This document shows positions 30,121 through 41,370 of a stretch of DNA of 64,000 bases, piece by piece. Below the pieces are notes generated by a model. It worked only from the letters and a program-made list of their open reading frames with translations. It ran no database searches and was not told the origin of the DNA. The stretch comes from Bremia lactucae (taxonomy: Eukaryota; Oomycota; Peronosporomycetes; Peronosporales; Peronosporaceae). Location of the stretch: positions 858,879 through 922,878 of the forward strand of contig NC_090628.1 in NCBI RefSeq assembly GCF_004359215.1, written 5' to 3'. Position numbers and translations under genes: made by a program. Each line of letters opens with the position of its first letter. Position 1 is the stretch's first letter.

Positions 30121-30900
30121 TGGCGTAAGGTATTGCTCATGAAGAATATCGCGAGCAGCGAGCTCCTCCGACGTCCTGGCCGTGTGACCAAAAATGCATT
30201 TAGATGCATTAGCATACAATTTATCTGTGCGCATACACTCGAGCACTACTCGAAATGGTCTATATAATTTTTCACATCCTACCGACCCTGCCCCGCACGA
30301 CTATGGACAAAAAATTCATCAAAATAAGTCTGTGCATAACCTCAATGAGGGCGGAACAGTTGCGTCACTAGACGATTAAATGTCGCCGGGGCGTTGGAAA
30401 TCCCTTGTTGCATAACCAACCACTCCCATGGCATACTGCCTGAGTTGCGCTGTAAGCGAAATATCGCTAGCTCGCATGAGCAGTTGGTAATAACCATCGA
30501 CTACGTCAAGTGCACTGTACATTGTACATCCCACCACAATGTTCTGGAGAACATCCTTTCTAGGAATGGGGGTTTGTGCAGGTATAGTGACAGCATAAGA
30601 AAAGCTTATTATAAGCAGTACAATGTGCCATTTGCCATTTGGCTTTCTGACTCAAAATGTCGGTGTCGAACGGGGAGATTTGCTTTGTCGTACCATTCCA
30701 GCCTCGTGCCTAGCTCGGAAAAATTGTCAATGTTGTCACACTGTTTCCTTGGTAAAGGCCACTGTCGTGTGACAGAGTATTTGTTTCCAGGGATTAAGTC
30801 AATTTCATGACGGACACCTCTATCCGGGGGTAAACAGATGGTATATTTGACAGATCACATCTTAAAATTCTTAATCAAGGAATAAAATGGATCTGCGGAT
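30120..30900 (-). pseudogene. Ty3 RT N-terminal part, minus strand
   Basis: Minus-strand translation gives KLYANASKCIFG near 30200, the FNRLVTQLF-type region, DVLQNIVVGCTMYSALDVVD with GYYQLLMRAS at 30450-30560, and RHEIDLIPG/KYSVTRQWPL-like blocks at 30750-30830. All frames are broken. It mirrors plus-strand 52900-53500. Confidence 0.7.
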
Positions 30901-31700
30901 CTTTAAGGATTGATGATCCACTCCGCGCACTAAGTGCAGCTTCTGTGTCATCCAGGACAACTTCGTCCAGAAGTGACGATGAGTTTAACTTAATCGTTGG
31001 TCGACTGACCACCGTCTCAAGAAGCCGCCAGCCTTTAAGGCTCGACCGCACTCATCACTAGACATTTTGTCTTTCTCCAGAAGAGCATGTTACGAAGGGA
31101 TTGCCGCAAGGCTCAATTCGCCCTCGATTTTACCGGTTACACCATTTACAAGCATATTCTATTCCTTACTCGTATCACTTTGTGAGGGTATAGATACTTT
31201 GCATCTCGCCTGCCTTGGAGTAGAGACAATACGCCTCTTAGAGGCCGGCACATTCACGTCTTCAAATTTTCAGCCTGTATAAGATCTATACCAGAGCTGG
31301 TGTCTACTTCGACATCCGACAAGGAGTTAGAAAACTCAGCTTCCTTGTCCACATGTCACTTCACGTGCATTAGAAGAGTTTGACACGAAATGCCCTAGCG
31401 AACCGCCAATAGTGTCACTGCTGACACTCAGTATGGTGCCACCTCGGCCGAACAAACTCGGTGGACTTAGACTTGCCACTCCACGTTTCTCAGGGATATT
31501 ACACCCTTGATGACTCGGTCTAAGGCCAACAGCTTTCAGCATTCATTGAGGCGTTTTTACAACGAGTGTCACTCGACGGAATACGTGCCGTTCCACTTAA
31601 TTCTGTTGCGGGCTCAAACTTAATGTTTTCAACATTGGGTTTATTAACTTAGACATTCCAATGTCTAACCCACTGACAGATTTAGTCAGTCATTCGCACC
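30900..31700 (-). pseudogene. Ty3 pol linker, minus strand
   Basis: Linker between protease and RT, recognised by its alignment in reverse with plus-strand 52080-52800 (for example the AGAGGCGTATTGTCTCTACTCCAAGG block and the GACCGAGTCATCAAGGGTGT block). No open frame of note. Confidence 0.6.
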
Positions 31701-32330
31701 AATAGCGTTTCTTGTTGCCTAGCAAAGGTGGGCTCATTACTCTTCGAAACTTTGCTAGGAACATTGCGTGTGACGCTTAAGGTTTTAGACCTTCAATCGA
31801 TCCATGGCTCTTGGCGTTCAAGCCAGGCCATACCAAGGATGAGATCATATCTCGAATCCAATCAAGGACGAGACCACGTTGCATACTGTCAAAGCCAAGA
31901 AACTTTATGCGTAAGTTCAAAGGAACTCTAGGAAGAGTGACACGAGCCCCAGTCGCTACGCGAACAGTGATTGAATTACTTTCATGCGCTTTAAGTCCTA
32001 AACGTATTGTTGACTTCTTACAATCAAAGACGTCGAGCATAATTGCAAGACGCTCCTGAGCAAATTAAAACTGACCATGGCTTATCAAAGTCCATTCACA
32101 GTCGCTTGAGCGACTAACAAGCCAGGCTTGTACTCACGTCCCGTGCCATTACGCAAAGAGCTAATTGGGGTTAGGTCATGTCTACTCTCACCTCCGAGAG
32201 TTTTAATAGAGCCTAGGTCTTCCCCGGTTACTGGGTACCGACGTTTTTCGCACCGTACCAGATTTCTGGTATATGTCGGAATTGGTGCTCGTTCGAGCTT
32301 AACGAGTATTTAGTTGGGGACAGGCCAGAC
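31701..32330 (-). pseudogene. Ty3 aspartic protease, minus strand
   Basis: LDVFDCKKSTIRLGLKAHES, VRVATGARVTLPRVPLNLRI, FLGFDSMQRGLVLDWIRDMI and WPGLNAKSHGSIEG represent the protease body. The catalytic segment lies near 32060-32100 but is out of frame with the body. Parallel plus-strand copy at 51600-51940. Confidence 0.65.
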
Positions 32331-33235
32331 GTAAATTTTTCTTGCTTCCGCACATAAAACATCTAATGATTTCATGCTGTTCCACAGCTTGAAGTGCCTC
32401 TTCTCCTTCCTCAACAAGGCTTAGATCCATGGGTTCCGGTCTATTAGATGGTACCCATGTGCTCGAAGAGCTTGTTTGGTAAATAGGCGTGCTAACGCGA
32501 GCAGACTTAAAGTCGAACTCGGTGCGTAGCGCTATGGCAACTGCCTCTTCATAAGTAGCAGGATGAGATCGGATTAATTCCGTCCGGGCAACGCGCCTTC
32601 ATTGAGACCCCCCATAAAGATGGTTCCTACAATTGCTTCTTGCACCGGGTCTTGATGCGTAGATGCAATGAGAAATCTCAACTCCTGGACAAAGTCTCCT
32701 AGGGTTCTTTTACCCTGTCGAGTCGCTAGGAGCCGTGCTCGCATGCGAAAAGCCTGATCAGGCGGTGCAAACATGCTGGTCATTTGCTGTTTCAGCGAAT
32801 CCCATGAGGGAAAAGCGTCATTTATGGACGTGCTGCACGATAGTGCCCGCTCTACCTCCAAGTTTGGAAATAACCATAGCCACCTTTTGCCGTTCTGTTA
32901 AGAACAAGGCGGAATCAATGGACATTTCCATCTGCTCAATCCAAAAAGGGAGATTTTCTCCCTCTTTTCCCTCAAATGTCTTCACATTTACATTTAGAGG
33001 GCGAGCCCTCGGCTCTGAGTCAGGTACAGAGATATACCGAGTTGGCATAGAAGCCGCAAAGTGGTCCTACCTGACCGACCAGGGAGGTTTCGTTCCGCAT
33101 GAAGGCTTCAAGCCTTGCATTTAGGACCTCTGGTTCCTGGGAAATAATAAATTCCACGCGTTCAAGCTCGAATAAGGTTTTAGGCTTGTCATAAGCGGCG
33201 CGTTGCGCTTCTGACAACTCTGGAACCTCTTCCAT
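32331..33235 (-). pseudogene. Ty3 gag, minus strand
   Basis: Gag starts MEEVPELSEAQRAAYDKPKT at 33235 and continues [60 protein letters not shown] and IFMGGLNEG, typical of a Ty3 capsid. A CCHC-like remnant (CRMFYVRKQEKFT region, about 32350) is degraded. At least three frame changes. The plus-strand homologue is 50642-51560. Confidence 0.75.
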
Positions 33236-33276
33236 TTTCGTGATGGATTAGTTTTGTAAAGACTCAGGCGTAGATT

Positions 33277-33295
33277 GACTACGAGTGCTACCGAG
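33277..33295 (-). promoter_or_regulatory. Primer-binding site, minus strand
   Basis: On the minus strand, TCGGTAGCACTCGTAGTCAA follows the LTR end CTCCGCTACA. It is a one-base variant of the TGGTAGCAC site found in the other elements. Confidence 0.6.
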
Positions 33296-33757
33296 TGTAG
33301 CGGAGCTACCTCGTCCCTTAAGTCAGAGAAAGAATTTTAGCCTCAGAGAGCCTCTTCGTTCAATAGAACTATTGGGTTTAACAACTTAGGAATTCGTACA
33401 AGCTATTAGAGCTTAATGAATCCTAGTTCAAGGGTTCAGGGGTTCGTAGAACCAATGTATCTCAGAAAGGCTTCTATCTGTCACAGATCAATGCGCAAGC
33501 CTTAAAAAGACACTAGACGCTTTAAGAACAAAAGGGGAACTCAACTTTTTTAATTAATTAAATCTTTAGACCTTACCGTACCTAATTTTAAGATAAATTT
33601 TGGTCGCCAGATAAAGATCTGGCGGCGACCACATTTGTTACCCATAATACAATGGGATTTTGATAATCAACTATTTTAAAGTAAAATAAAGGGTATTTTA
33701 CCCACATAGTAAATGTACCACAACAACGGCTTTCCAACCAATGTGTGCCTCATTACA
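33296..33757 (-). repeat. LTR, family C, minus strand
   Basis: Minus strand starts TGTAATGAGGCACACATTGG at 33757 and ends GAGGTAGCTCCGCTACA at 33296 (462 bp). It aligns with 50302-50585, 54565-55042 and 59713-60142; shared landmark ATCTGGCGGC(C)GA. It is the 5' LTR of the minus-strand half-element to its left. Confidence 0.75.
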
Positions 33758-35230
33758 GAGGCAGTCAAAAACACGTCCATTTGGGCGAGCGCGCGTAGAC
33801 AGGCACAACCGCGTCCCTGATTGCGCATGAAATGCAACGTCAACATTTGTTGGTATTCCTTATGTCTAACATTAACACCATTTTGTTCGGTATTGAGGTT
33901 TCGACCTCCAAGCGATACGGAGCCTTACATTCGACCAGCACCATTTGTTGGACACATTGCTGAGCTCTATATGTAGGCGGGCACGTCGTAATGCGGCCAC
34001 GCTCTACTTAGACACACACCCTAGCACAGCGAGGAAGCGGTTTAACCAGCTTCTCTTGCGCGCAGTGAGGTAGTTGTGTGGGCGCGCAAGCGACCTCACC
34101 CAACGCACTAAGTACTCCGGTTAACTGTCGTCACGGGAGCGGTAATCCGGCTCCTCGTGCGCACTTACCAAGCAGGATGTAGTTTTCAGACTGGTTTATA
34201 TTTTTAATCATATTAAATACAAGTACCTATTTTTACCAATCGAAATGTCATCTCTATAGATAACAATATGTATTGCGAGCGTATCTTTCTAGATACCTCG
34301 CGTAACGGATGACGCTAGGCGTCATCCCTCGTAATGTGAATGCACCGATGTGCATCACATACACAAGGGTTGGTCACAAATGTGCACCACACCCGAGTGC
34401 TGGGTCTAGTTACTATAATTTAGTAATTGACCATCCCCTTAAGTACACCAAGTGTACTTAACGGGAACTGTGTTACATTCGGGCAACTTTAGCCCGTTAC
34501 ACTCTAGGCACGTTTTTTAAATTGTTATGACATAGGCGGCCAATATACTAATGGCATAAGGCCTTTCGGTGCGCGTTCTCTTTTAGCAACGCCAAATAGG
34601 CAGCCTCCGCATGTATAATTAGCTGTACTCGAAATAGCGGGACCAAGCCGGGCACATTCTTAGACTCGGCTTTGATATTGTCGATTACCAGATCAGGAGC
34701 AAGCTTGGTATGAGCGAGCGTAAATTTTTATGCATACGCCAACAGCTGACGCTTACCTAAATGTAGCGATAGTGTGAACGACTATCAGTAGACAGCGAAG
34801 GCCTACATGATACCTGCATCTTCCTACGATGTTCCGCTATAAAAATATGCTGCAGCGAGTGTATGCTCGAGATTTTGCTCGACCTCTAAAATGAAGATTG
34901 CGTGGGCTAAAATTGAAGCTTCATTGTAAGGGTGGTCGATTTGGTCATTTTCGCCTCGCGAACCAGATGCGAAGATTTTCATTGATCTTCCTATCCGACG
35001 AATTTAATTAAACCGATGATAGGATTCAATTCAGGCATCAGTAAATCAGCCTGAGCCGGCACGTTGATCTTAGTGTAGGCTTTAATCAAGAGCATTCTCA
35101 TCGACATGCCTCTAACTGAGCGCTTTTCACTGGGATGCCCTGCGTAAACATGTGACGGATTCGCTCAGGAACAACTTACCATGCATCTTACGCAGTACTC
35201 ATAATAAGTGTATTTTAATCGGGGGGAATT
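33758..35230 (-). pseudogene. Remnant of an unrecognised gene, split by an LTR
   Basis: Minus-strand coding-like sequence runs from about 35230 to 33760, interrupted by the LTR at 33972-34501. Readable blocks: LLIKAYTKINVPAQADLLMP, PYNEASILAHAIFILEVEQN, TLAAAYFYSGTS, LAPDLVIDNIKAESKNVPGL, FRVQLIIHAEAAYLALL, and VECKAPYRLEVETSIPNKMV after the LTR. The frame choice is conserved with the copy at 49497-50253 despite stops and indels, which argues for former coding. It lies divergent to the TMEM41-like promoter copy at 35251. I do not recognise the family. Confidence 0.5.
33972..34501 (-). repeat. LTR, family A, inserted in the gene remnant
   Basis: Reverse copy of the LTRs at 790-1901: plus strand starts TGTAGGCGGGCACGTCG and ends TTTAGCCCGTTACA. 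Full length (530 bp) with no element interior, so a solo LTR. The gene remnant continues on both sides (TGCTGAGCTCTATA on the left, TCTAGGCACG on the right). Confidence 0.8.
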
Positions 35231-35250
35231 ACCTCAAACGTCGCAAATGA

Positions 35251-35673
35251 ATCTCGCGCTGGAACGGAGATAGTGTGCAGCACAAGGAACACCTGTTTAT
35301 TTTACTTAGCTAGCTCTACGTCGTAACTAAGTATACTTACTAAACAATGTAGAGCAATAAGAAACTGTTTCTTGTCGTCATTATTTTTAATATTGATATC
35401 CTTCTATGGCTATTATGGCGGTAGGCTCCGAGCCACGTAGACCTTTATCCAAATGTAAACTAGAATCGGTTGCCGCACTCGATCTTTACAGCCTTACCAA
35501 ATATACATCAGCCAAAGGATCATACTTCCCTAAAATTTTACTTAGTTAAATTGTATACCAACTGGCATTCTTTCTTAATTTTAATAACGACCTGGCAATA
35601 AAATTCAATTTAAATAACTATATAAAATATTCAAAACATAACTACCCTACGTTCTTCCGATCACTTTCTTAAA
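35251..35673 (+). promoter_or_regulatory. Duplicate of the TMEM41-like promoter
   Basis: This region aligns with 41619-42060 almost throughout (ATCTCGCGCTGG at the start, ACACCTGTTTATTTTACTTA, CTAGAATCGGTTGCCGCACT, ATATACATCAGCCAAAGGAT). It ends in TCACTTTCTT at 35661, which fits the oomycete initiator consensus YCAYTYY, only 13 bases before an ATG. In the intact gene the same motif is ACACTTTCTT. Confidence 0.65.
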
Positions 35674-35733
35674 ATGGACCCGCAGCAGTCGACAATGTTT
35701 ACAACGTTATCGGAATGGCGCCGGGACCTCTTG
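35674..35733 (+). pseudogene. TMEM41-like gene, first 20 codons only
   Basis: ATG GAC CCG begins MDPQQSTMFTTLSEWRRDLL, which matches the start of the intact gene (SDWRRDLQ) at 42065. The frame is cut by the LTR at 35734. This copy keeps an upstream ATG that the intact copy lacks. Confidence 0.6.
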
Positions 35734-35978
35734 TGTGGAATGGGGGTAAATTACGACTGAATTAATTTAGTTTTACTAACCGATACTTTTGGTTCACTCC
35801 TTAAGGTATCGCCTATCCTAAATCTAATTCTTACGAAGTATCATATCTCCTAATTGCGCAAACCTTATACTTGTTTTAATTATGGCGCATATGTAAATTT
35901 GAATTAAAGAAAATGAATGGTTCAATAGATGAATCGAAATGAGTGGCCAAGGGCTTAGCGAGTTAACTGGTCCTGACA
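35734..35978 (-). repeat. LTR, family D, 3' LTR of minus-strand chromovirus
   Basis: Minus strand TGTCAGGACCA ... CCCCCATTCCACA, 245 bp. It pairs with 41371-41618 with several differences (GGGGGTAAATTACGACTGAA shared). A purine run on its internal side is the PPT. Confidence 0.8.
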
Positions 35979-35991
35979 TCCTCCCCGATTT
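35979..35991 (-). promoter_or_regulatory. Polypurine tract, minus strand
   Basis: Minus strand AAATCGGGGAGGA directly precedes the TGTCAGGACC start of the 3' LTR. Confidence 0.65.
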
Positions 35992-36305
35992 GATCTCTCG
36001 TTGACGCTGATTGAAGTCGGCGACGAGGTCCTTCCAGTGGGAGACATGGCGAATATTTTTCTCTTTTTCTTAGCTTGCTTCTTCCTTAGTTTCGCCATGC
36101 CATTGTACGAGCCAGTATGGTTAGCGATTGAGTTGGCTTTCTTCAACAGACGTTCAATAACTTGAAAATGATCCGCTGTGCCATTATCCACGAATTGTGA
36201 TGCTTTCGGTATCGGGCGACTTCGAAACCTTTCCGGTGTCGGTTCATACTTGATAGAACATCAACATTAAAGGTTGGAATAATCCTATTCATAGTTTGTG
36301 GTAAC
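35992..36305 (-). pseudogene. Chromodomain end of pol
   Basis: In shifted minus-strand frames: FVDNGTADHFQVIERLLKK, then YWLVQWHGETKEEAS and EKEKNIRHVSHWKDLVADFN. The VQWHG...WE-type pattern is a chromodomain in which the SWE tryptophan is lost to a stop. It ends at the PPT. Confidence 0.65.
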
Positions 36306-37450
36306 TCAAGCTTGCCACATTAGAATTAAACATTTTGATAGTTTCGAATGGTTCCACCTTTCTTGCCGCAATCTTGGCTCTTGGTGTCCCATATTTTTCG
36401 CAGCGTGTTTAAACGATATTTTGCGAGTATCAAGTATAAGTAGATCTCCAACTTTGAATTCGACCTGATTTATTCGGCGCTTTTGATCGTAATATTGCTT
36501 TTGCGAAGCTTGTGCTATCAACAGATTTCTGCGAGCCTGATCGATGATATTTGCTCGTACTTCGATAAACTCTTTTGCGTAAACGTCAATATCCTTTGGT
36601 TGACTAGTCCAGCCCAGTGACTTTTGCCATGCAGAGCGTTCCCTTCTTCCCGTATCTATTTCAAAGGAAGAGTATCCAGTAGATGCACGAACCAGTATAG
36701 ACGCATACTCTATGCTTCCCAAGTGTTCGGTCCTGTCAGTGCCATGGTAAGATGCTATGCGATTGAGTGCGTCTTCTACCACAAGGTTCTGGCGCTCGGT
36801 CTGTCCATCGGCTTAAGCCCGATAAGCGGTTGTAATACTTAGACGAACACCGATGATCGTCATCAATGACTTCGAAAACATGGACGTGAACTTGCTATCT
36901 CGGTCACTGATATTAACTGCGGGAATACCATGGTGTCGAATGACAGCATCAAAAAATACTTTTGCTGTGGTGCATGCATCGTCCTTATCGTGCACTGCTG
37001 CATACTTCGTGCGTTTGGAAAACTTATCGACAACAGTTAGGATGGCAAATCCATTGGAAACAGGAAGCCCTCTTATAAAGTCCATTGATACCACTTGCCA
37101 GCAAGCATCCGGTATTGGAATTGGCATAAGTAATACGTTGTTTTTTTGTTAATTATCATGTTTCCGACGTGCGCAGGTTTCCCAAGTTTTGACATATTCC
37201 TTGACGTTTCTCTGCAACGATTTCCGGTAATACCACTGAGCAACTCGCAAGAATGTTCTGCGATTGCCCGGCAGAGCAGCTATTGCCGAATTATCATATT
37301 TCGATATTACATTCGTTCGCAAGCGGTTGTTGTTGAGCACGCAAAGACGTTTAATGTGCGCAAAAACAACAATTTCTCTTGCTTCACAATCAATAAACTT
37401 GTTTCGGAGCTTTTCCATGCTTCTTTAGGCAATTCTGGCAAAGCCTTATT
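36306..37450 (-). pseudogene. Ty3 chromovirus integrase
   Basis: Minus strand: NSAIAALPGNRRTFLRVAQW and YYRKSLQRNVKEYVKTWETC with ARRKHDN (HHCC zinc region), SMDFIRGLPVSNGFAILTVV, DKFSKRTKYAAVHDKDDACT, GIPAVNISDRDSKFTSMFSK (second catalytic aspartate), VVEDALNRIASYHG, and the C-terminal YYDQKRRINQVEFKVGDLLI. Two or three frame breaks; each catalytic region is recognisable. Confidence 0.8.
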
Positions 37451-37498
37451 GAAGTAGCTTACGAACTTCTGTTGACAACTCGCCATACGACACTGTCA

Positions 37499-38340
37499 TT
37501 AAGGCAGCAACTTGCAGAGTCTCAGCTTCCTCCCGGGGCAGAGTTGGCACCGAGGGCGAACAAAGTAAACGTGTACCTCGTTGTTGGCAACTAGAAAATC
37601 GCACTTATGAAAGCGGATATTGTCCACGACAGAATCATCAGGCCGGCGCGAAAGCGCATCAGCTACAACGTTTAAAGCACCATTAATGTGGTGTATAGTA
37701 AACGCGTATTGAGCGAAGGTGGTCAAGTATCGAGCCAACTTCGGCGAGACTGACGGATGATGAAGAAGCCAAGAGCAGGCGCTATTGCCCATTTTTCTAA
37801 CCCCTCTTTTATTGCAAATAGATCCTTCTCACGAGCAGGCCAACTAATCTCACGGATTCCAAGTTTCTTTGAGTAAAACGCTACTGGATGGTCATGTCTA
37901 TTGATAAATTGCGATAAGTCGCCACCAATGCACGACCCCGATGCATCCGTAGTGAGAACAAACGGGCGTGAAGAGTTAGGCAAAGTCAGCACAGGTGCAG
38001 CTTGTAAGGCAGACTTCAGCCTTACGAGCAAATCCTCTTGTTCTGCATTCAAGACCCATGAAAAATCTTTCCTAACGAGATGGCTCAACGGCAGAACTAT
38101 TTGCGCAAACTGATGAATAAAGCGGCGATAATAACAAGCAAGACCAAGAAAACTTTGCGATTCCTTTACAGAGGTAAGTGAAGGCCACTTCGCGATTGCT
38201 TCCGCCTTTGTTTTCGATAAATAATCCGTCACCAGAAACAGCGTGCCCCAAAAAGCTGACCTCTTGACGCGCGAACTTGCACTTACCAATGTGAGCGAAG
38301 AGTATTCACTTGCGTAAGACGTCGAACACGATAGCATGAA
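37499..38340 (-). pseudogene. Ty3 chromovirus RNase H
   Basis: KAEAIAKWPSLTSVKESQSF, LGLACYYRRFIHQFAQIVLP, RLKSALQAAPVLTLPNSSRP, FVLTTDASGSCIGGDLSQFI (TDAS catalytic), PVAFYSKKLGIREISWPARE, KDLFAIKEGLEKW, and downstream ARYLTTFAQYAFTIHHINGA, VVADALSRR. One frame change at about 37750. Confidence 0.85.
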
Positions 38341-38393
38341 ATAATTGACCCCAGTATTACATTAAAAGTAATTAATAGCCAATGGTGTCAGGG

Positions 38394-39100
38394 TTATGAA
38401 TGTTCAGATAATTTAGAATTTTCAGAAGTACCTTTTTTTGAGACGGAAAAGATGCATGTACCATCCAAATATACAACAACGAATGAGAACTTTTCAAAAA
38501 GAACACGCATCAAGCGCGACGAAATGCGAGGCATTCCAGCAAGGCCCATCGGCGCAACGCACCACTGATATGTCTCATTTGATTTACGAAACGCAGTGTA
38601 CGTTTTGCTATCCGGATGAATATGCCTCTGATGGTACCCTTGAGCTAAGTCAATGACTGTGAAGTAGCTCATACCATACATCTTATCGAATAATTTATCG
38701 ATTCGCGGCAAAGGTATTTTAGGGACGACTGACGTTGAGTTGACGTAACGAAAGCCAATCACCCAACTGAGCAAAATGTTCGCGTTTCCGGATCGAATCC
38801 ATTCCGAACGAGATACACCTCGTACCGATCGTTGGGTCATTTTAAGGAATGCCGAAGATGTTTGATACCCAAAGCGAGTCTGAAAGCTCGATCTATCCGC
38901 ATGAAAGGTTCTCATCGACGAACTTCTGTAAAGCCTTTTGTTCAGCTTGTGAAAGTCGAAATGGCGAACGATTACTCGGTTGCACACCGGGCTGTATATT
39001 GATACCAAACTCCACCGACCGATGAGGAGGCAATGAATTCGGTAACTTTTCTGGGAATACATCTTTATAGGAATCGAGTAAAGCCTTCAATCGTTTTCAC
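38394..39100 (-). pseudogene. Ty3 chromovirus RT with altered catalytic box
   Basis: Minus strand: PHRSVEFGINIQPGVQPSNR, SPFRLSQAEQKALQKFVDEN, then VIGFRYVNSTSVVPKIPLPR, MSYFTVIDLAQGYHQRHIHP, KTYTAFRKSNETYQWCVAPM and FSFVVVYLDGTCIFSVS. The YxDD box is YLDG, so the second catalytic aspartate is lost. The frame shifts near 38900. Confidence 0.8.
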
Positions 39101-39560
39101 GAGGTTTTGTAAATTCCGACTCTTGATAAATTTTGACACGATAGACTTCTTCAAATTGTGATGTCTTCAATTTCCTTAAGAAGTCAGCAGAGGAATAATG
39201 ACCGATTCACAACCTCATCATATGGTATGTCACCACTTTTGAACGAAACTTGATGAGTACGTCAATTAATGATTGGCTCGTGCGCAGCACACCAGGGCTT
39301 ACCCGGAATTACATCATGGCAATTGCTCATTGGCCACTCAATGACCGGAACGTCAGAAATTCGATTATCATCAAATGGGCTATTGGCGACTCCTTTCTTC
39401 ACTTATTTTTGGTGTTATTAGTGCCTTCGAAACGAGTGACTTGAAAGCCATTTCAGGACATGACGCATTGCAGCAAACTCGGCTTCACCCCATTGCATGT
39501 GGCGCCAGAATCGAGTATCATATTGACAGCACGATCGTCAAGATGACCCTTTTAGATGAT
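39101..39560 (-). pseudogene. Ty3 chromovirus protease
   Basis: Minus strand reads RAVNMILDSGATCNGVKPSL at about 39480-39545. The D-S-G-A active site is intact, but the rest of the protease is broken by stops in the sequence toward 39101. Confidence 0.6.
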
Positions 39561-40910
39561 CAAATCTTTTCCCGTGAAGGAAGCAAAGTCAGCTTCACAT
39601 AGTGTGGTGATAGCTTCGTTTGACGCAGTCGCGATGGTTTCTTCTTTAACTGACTCATTCACGAAATAGTTGGCGTTCGCACGATCGCGACGATATCCGT
39701 TGCCGCGATTATTTTGCTGGTTCCTGCGCTTGTAACACTGCTGAATCGTGTGCCCCAGTATTTTGCAGTATGCACACTTTCGTTTATTTCGACGTCGATT
39801 ATGGACGCAAGAAGACCTATTAAATGGCCGAGCATTGCCGATTTCCATCGGCTCTGGCTTCTTGTTTAATTCTCTGGCCACATTTTGTGGACCAGGACGA
39901 GGTTTTGTAGCGTTGTGGTGATGATAAACACCCGAATGTGTGCGTTCAAAATCGAGCGCCACAGTAATAGCATCCTACAGTGCGTTTCCCCGTCGATATT
40001 GAACTTCTTCTTGAGTTCTTGCTTTAAACCCTCGTTGAAAATAGATGAAATGTCAACTCGAGTCATGTCCTCAACTTGCGAAATAATGTGTCGAGATTTC
40101 GCAATGTAGTCCGTTAAGCCTTTGCAATTGGCTTGTCTCAGCCGATGCAGATCGTCTCGAAGACGTTGTTGCAGATCCGCAAAGACGAATTGTTTTTTTT
40201 TCACTGCTAGAGAAAACTCATCGGCTGAGTGAATTTCTTTTTTGATGCAGCAAGAGCCATTGTGCTGCTGGTCCTCGCAATGAGCTTCCTAGTACGGCAA
40301 GTACTTGAGGAGCCTTTGCGTCCTCTTTCCACTTCTTACCGTGCGCAATAAAATATTGCTGTACTTGCGCGTAATAAAGGCGAACCGACTCTTCGCTTTT
40401 TCCGCTTTACGTCGGCATCCTTAGCCCGTCCACCTTAAGCCCACCTATCTTTTAGGAATTAGCGAATGTTTTGATTAACTCTTGTTGTTGCTGTAGCATG
40501 TGCATCATTTGCTGCATTAGCTCGGCGTTTGAGGGTTGCCCATAATGGAAGAAGAATGTGTTCGGAACTATAAAAAGACTAGGCTCTTAAGTTGAACCGA
40601 AGATCCTTAAAAATGGTGCGCTCGGCTTCTTCTAAAAGCGCGTATACCTCGTGTAACGGAGCTGATAAGGTGGACTCTTGCTTGGGCAGGCATCCTTTCT
40701 CCTTGGTGAGTTGCTTTGCTAAGATCTTTGCAATGCGTCGGGCCTTTTGTAATGCGTCGGGTCTTTTGTAATGACGCAGGCAAATCGTTCGCAGTCTTTG
40801 CAGACTTTTCACCGTACTCAAAGAGGAAAGCCTTACTACAGTAGTATGGAATCTGATTATTAGCTTTTAGCTTTTTGCTCATAAATCTCAACGACTTTCT
40901 TTAGCCATTA
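39552..40910 (-). pseudogene. Ty3 chromovirus gag
   Basis: Frames read MSTVKSLQRLRTICLRHYKR, LQQRLRDDLHRLRQANCKGL, SRHIISQVEDMTRVDISSIF and the zinc knuckle CAYCKILGHTIQQC with basic flanks (RRNKRK, KRRNQQNNRGNGYRRDR). Four or more frame breaks. An imperfect duplication of AATGCGTCGGGYCTTTTGT occurs at about 40733-40770. Confidence 0.75.
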
Positions 40911-41211
40911 AGCGTAATGGGTAAGAGATTCAATCTTATTCCAGATGGATTAACTGTTTCACCGTGTTAAGCCGGTCCCAACCTCACACAGACTAAGCGA
41001 CTATATCTGTCAGGCAGACGCTTAGAGTTACAGTGGATACTGAAGCCACACAATCAAAACTGCTACGCAGCGCTTCCAAAGGAATGGAGCAGTTGACTGC
41101 GAGCGGAAATTCCCACGCTACAAGCAGTACGTTACTGGCTGCGAGTGGAATCCCTTACGCTACAAGTAGTGCTGGGCAATCCAACGCAGTGCAATCCAGC
41201 GAAGCGCGAAC

Positions 41212-41344
41212 GGACGGCAAAGAAGCGAGCGGACGGCGAAGAAGCGAGCAGACGGCGAAGAAGCGAGTAGACGGCGAAGAAGCGAGCGGACGGCGAAGAA
41301 GCGAGCGGACGGCGAAGAAGCGAGCGGACGGCGAAGAAGCGAGC
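41212..41344. repeat. 19-bp tandem repeat, seven copies
   Basis: Unit GGACGGCGAAGAAGCGAGC repeated seven times with a few substitutions (A for G at the first base in copies 3 and 4). It lies in the untranslated leader between primer site and gag of the chromovirus. Because 19 is not a multiple of three, the array is open in several frames on both strands, which creates spurious ORFs. Confidence 0.9.
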
Positions 41345-41351
41345 GGAAGAC

Positions 41352-41370
41352 CAACAAGTGGTACCACTTG
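41352..41370 (-). promoter_or_regulatory. Primer-binding site of the chromovirus
   Basis: Minus strand AGTGGTACCACTTGTTGGTC follows the LTR end CCTCACA. The TGGTACCAC core differs from the TGGTAGCAC of the other families. Confidence 0.5.

Noticed and set aside
35160..35215. Possible intron (GTAAGT ... TACGCAG on the minus strand) at the start of the unrecognised gene remnant
   Set aside because: The span would be only about 40 bases, shorter than usual oomycete introns, and the gene is decayed, so the splice sites cannot be trusted.
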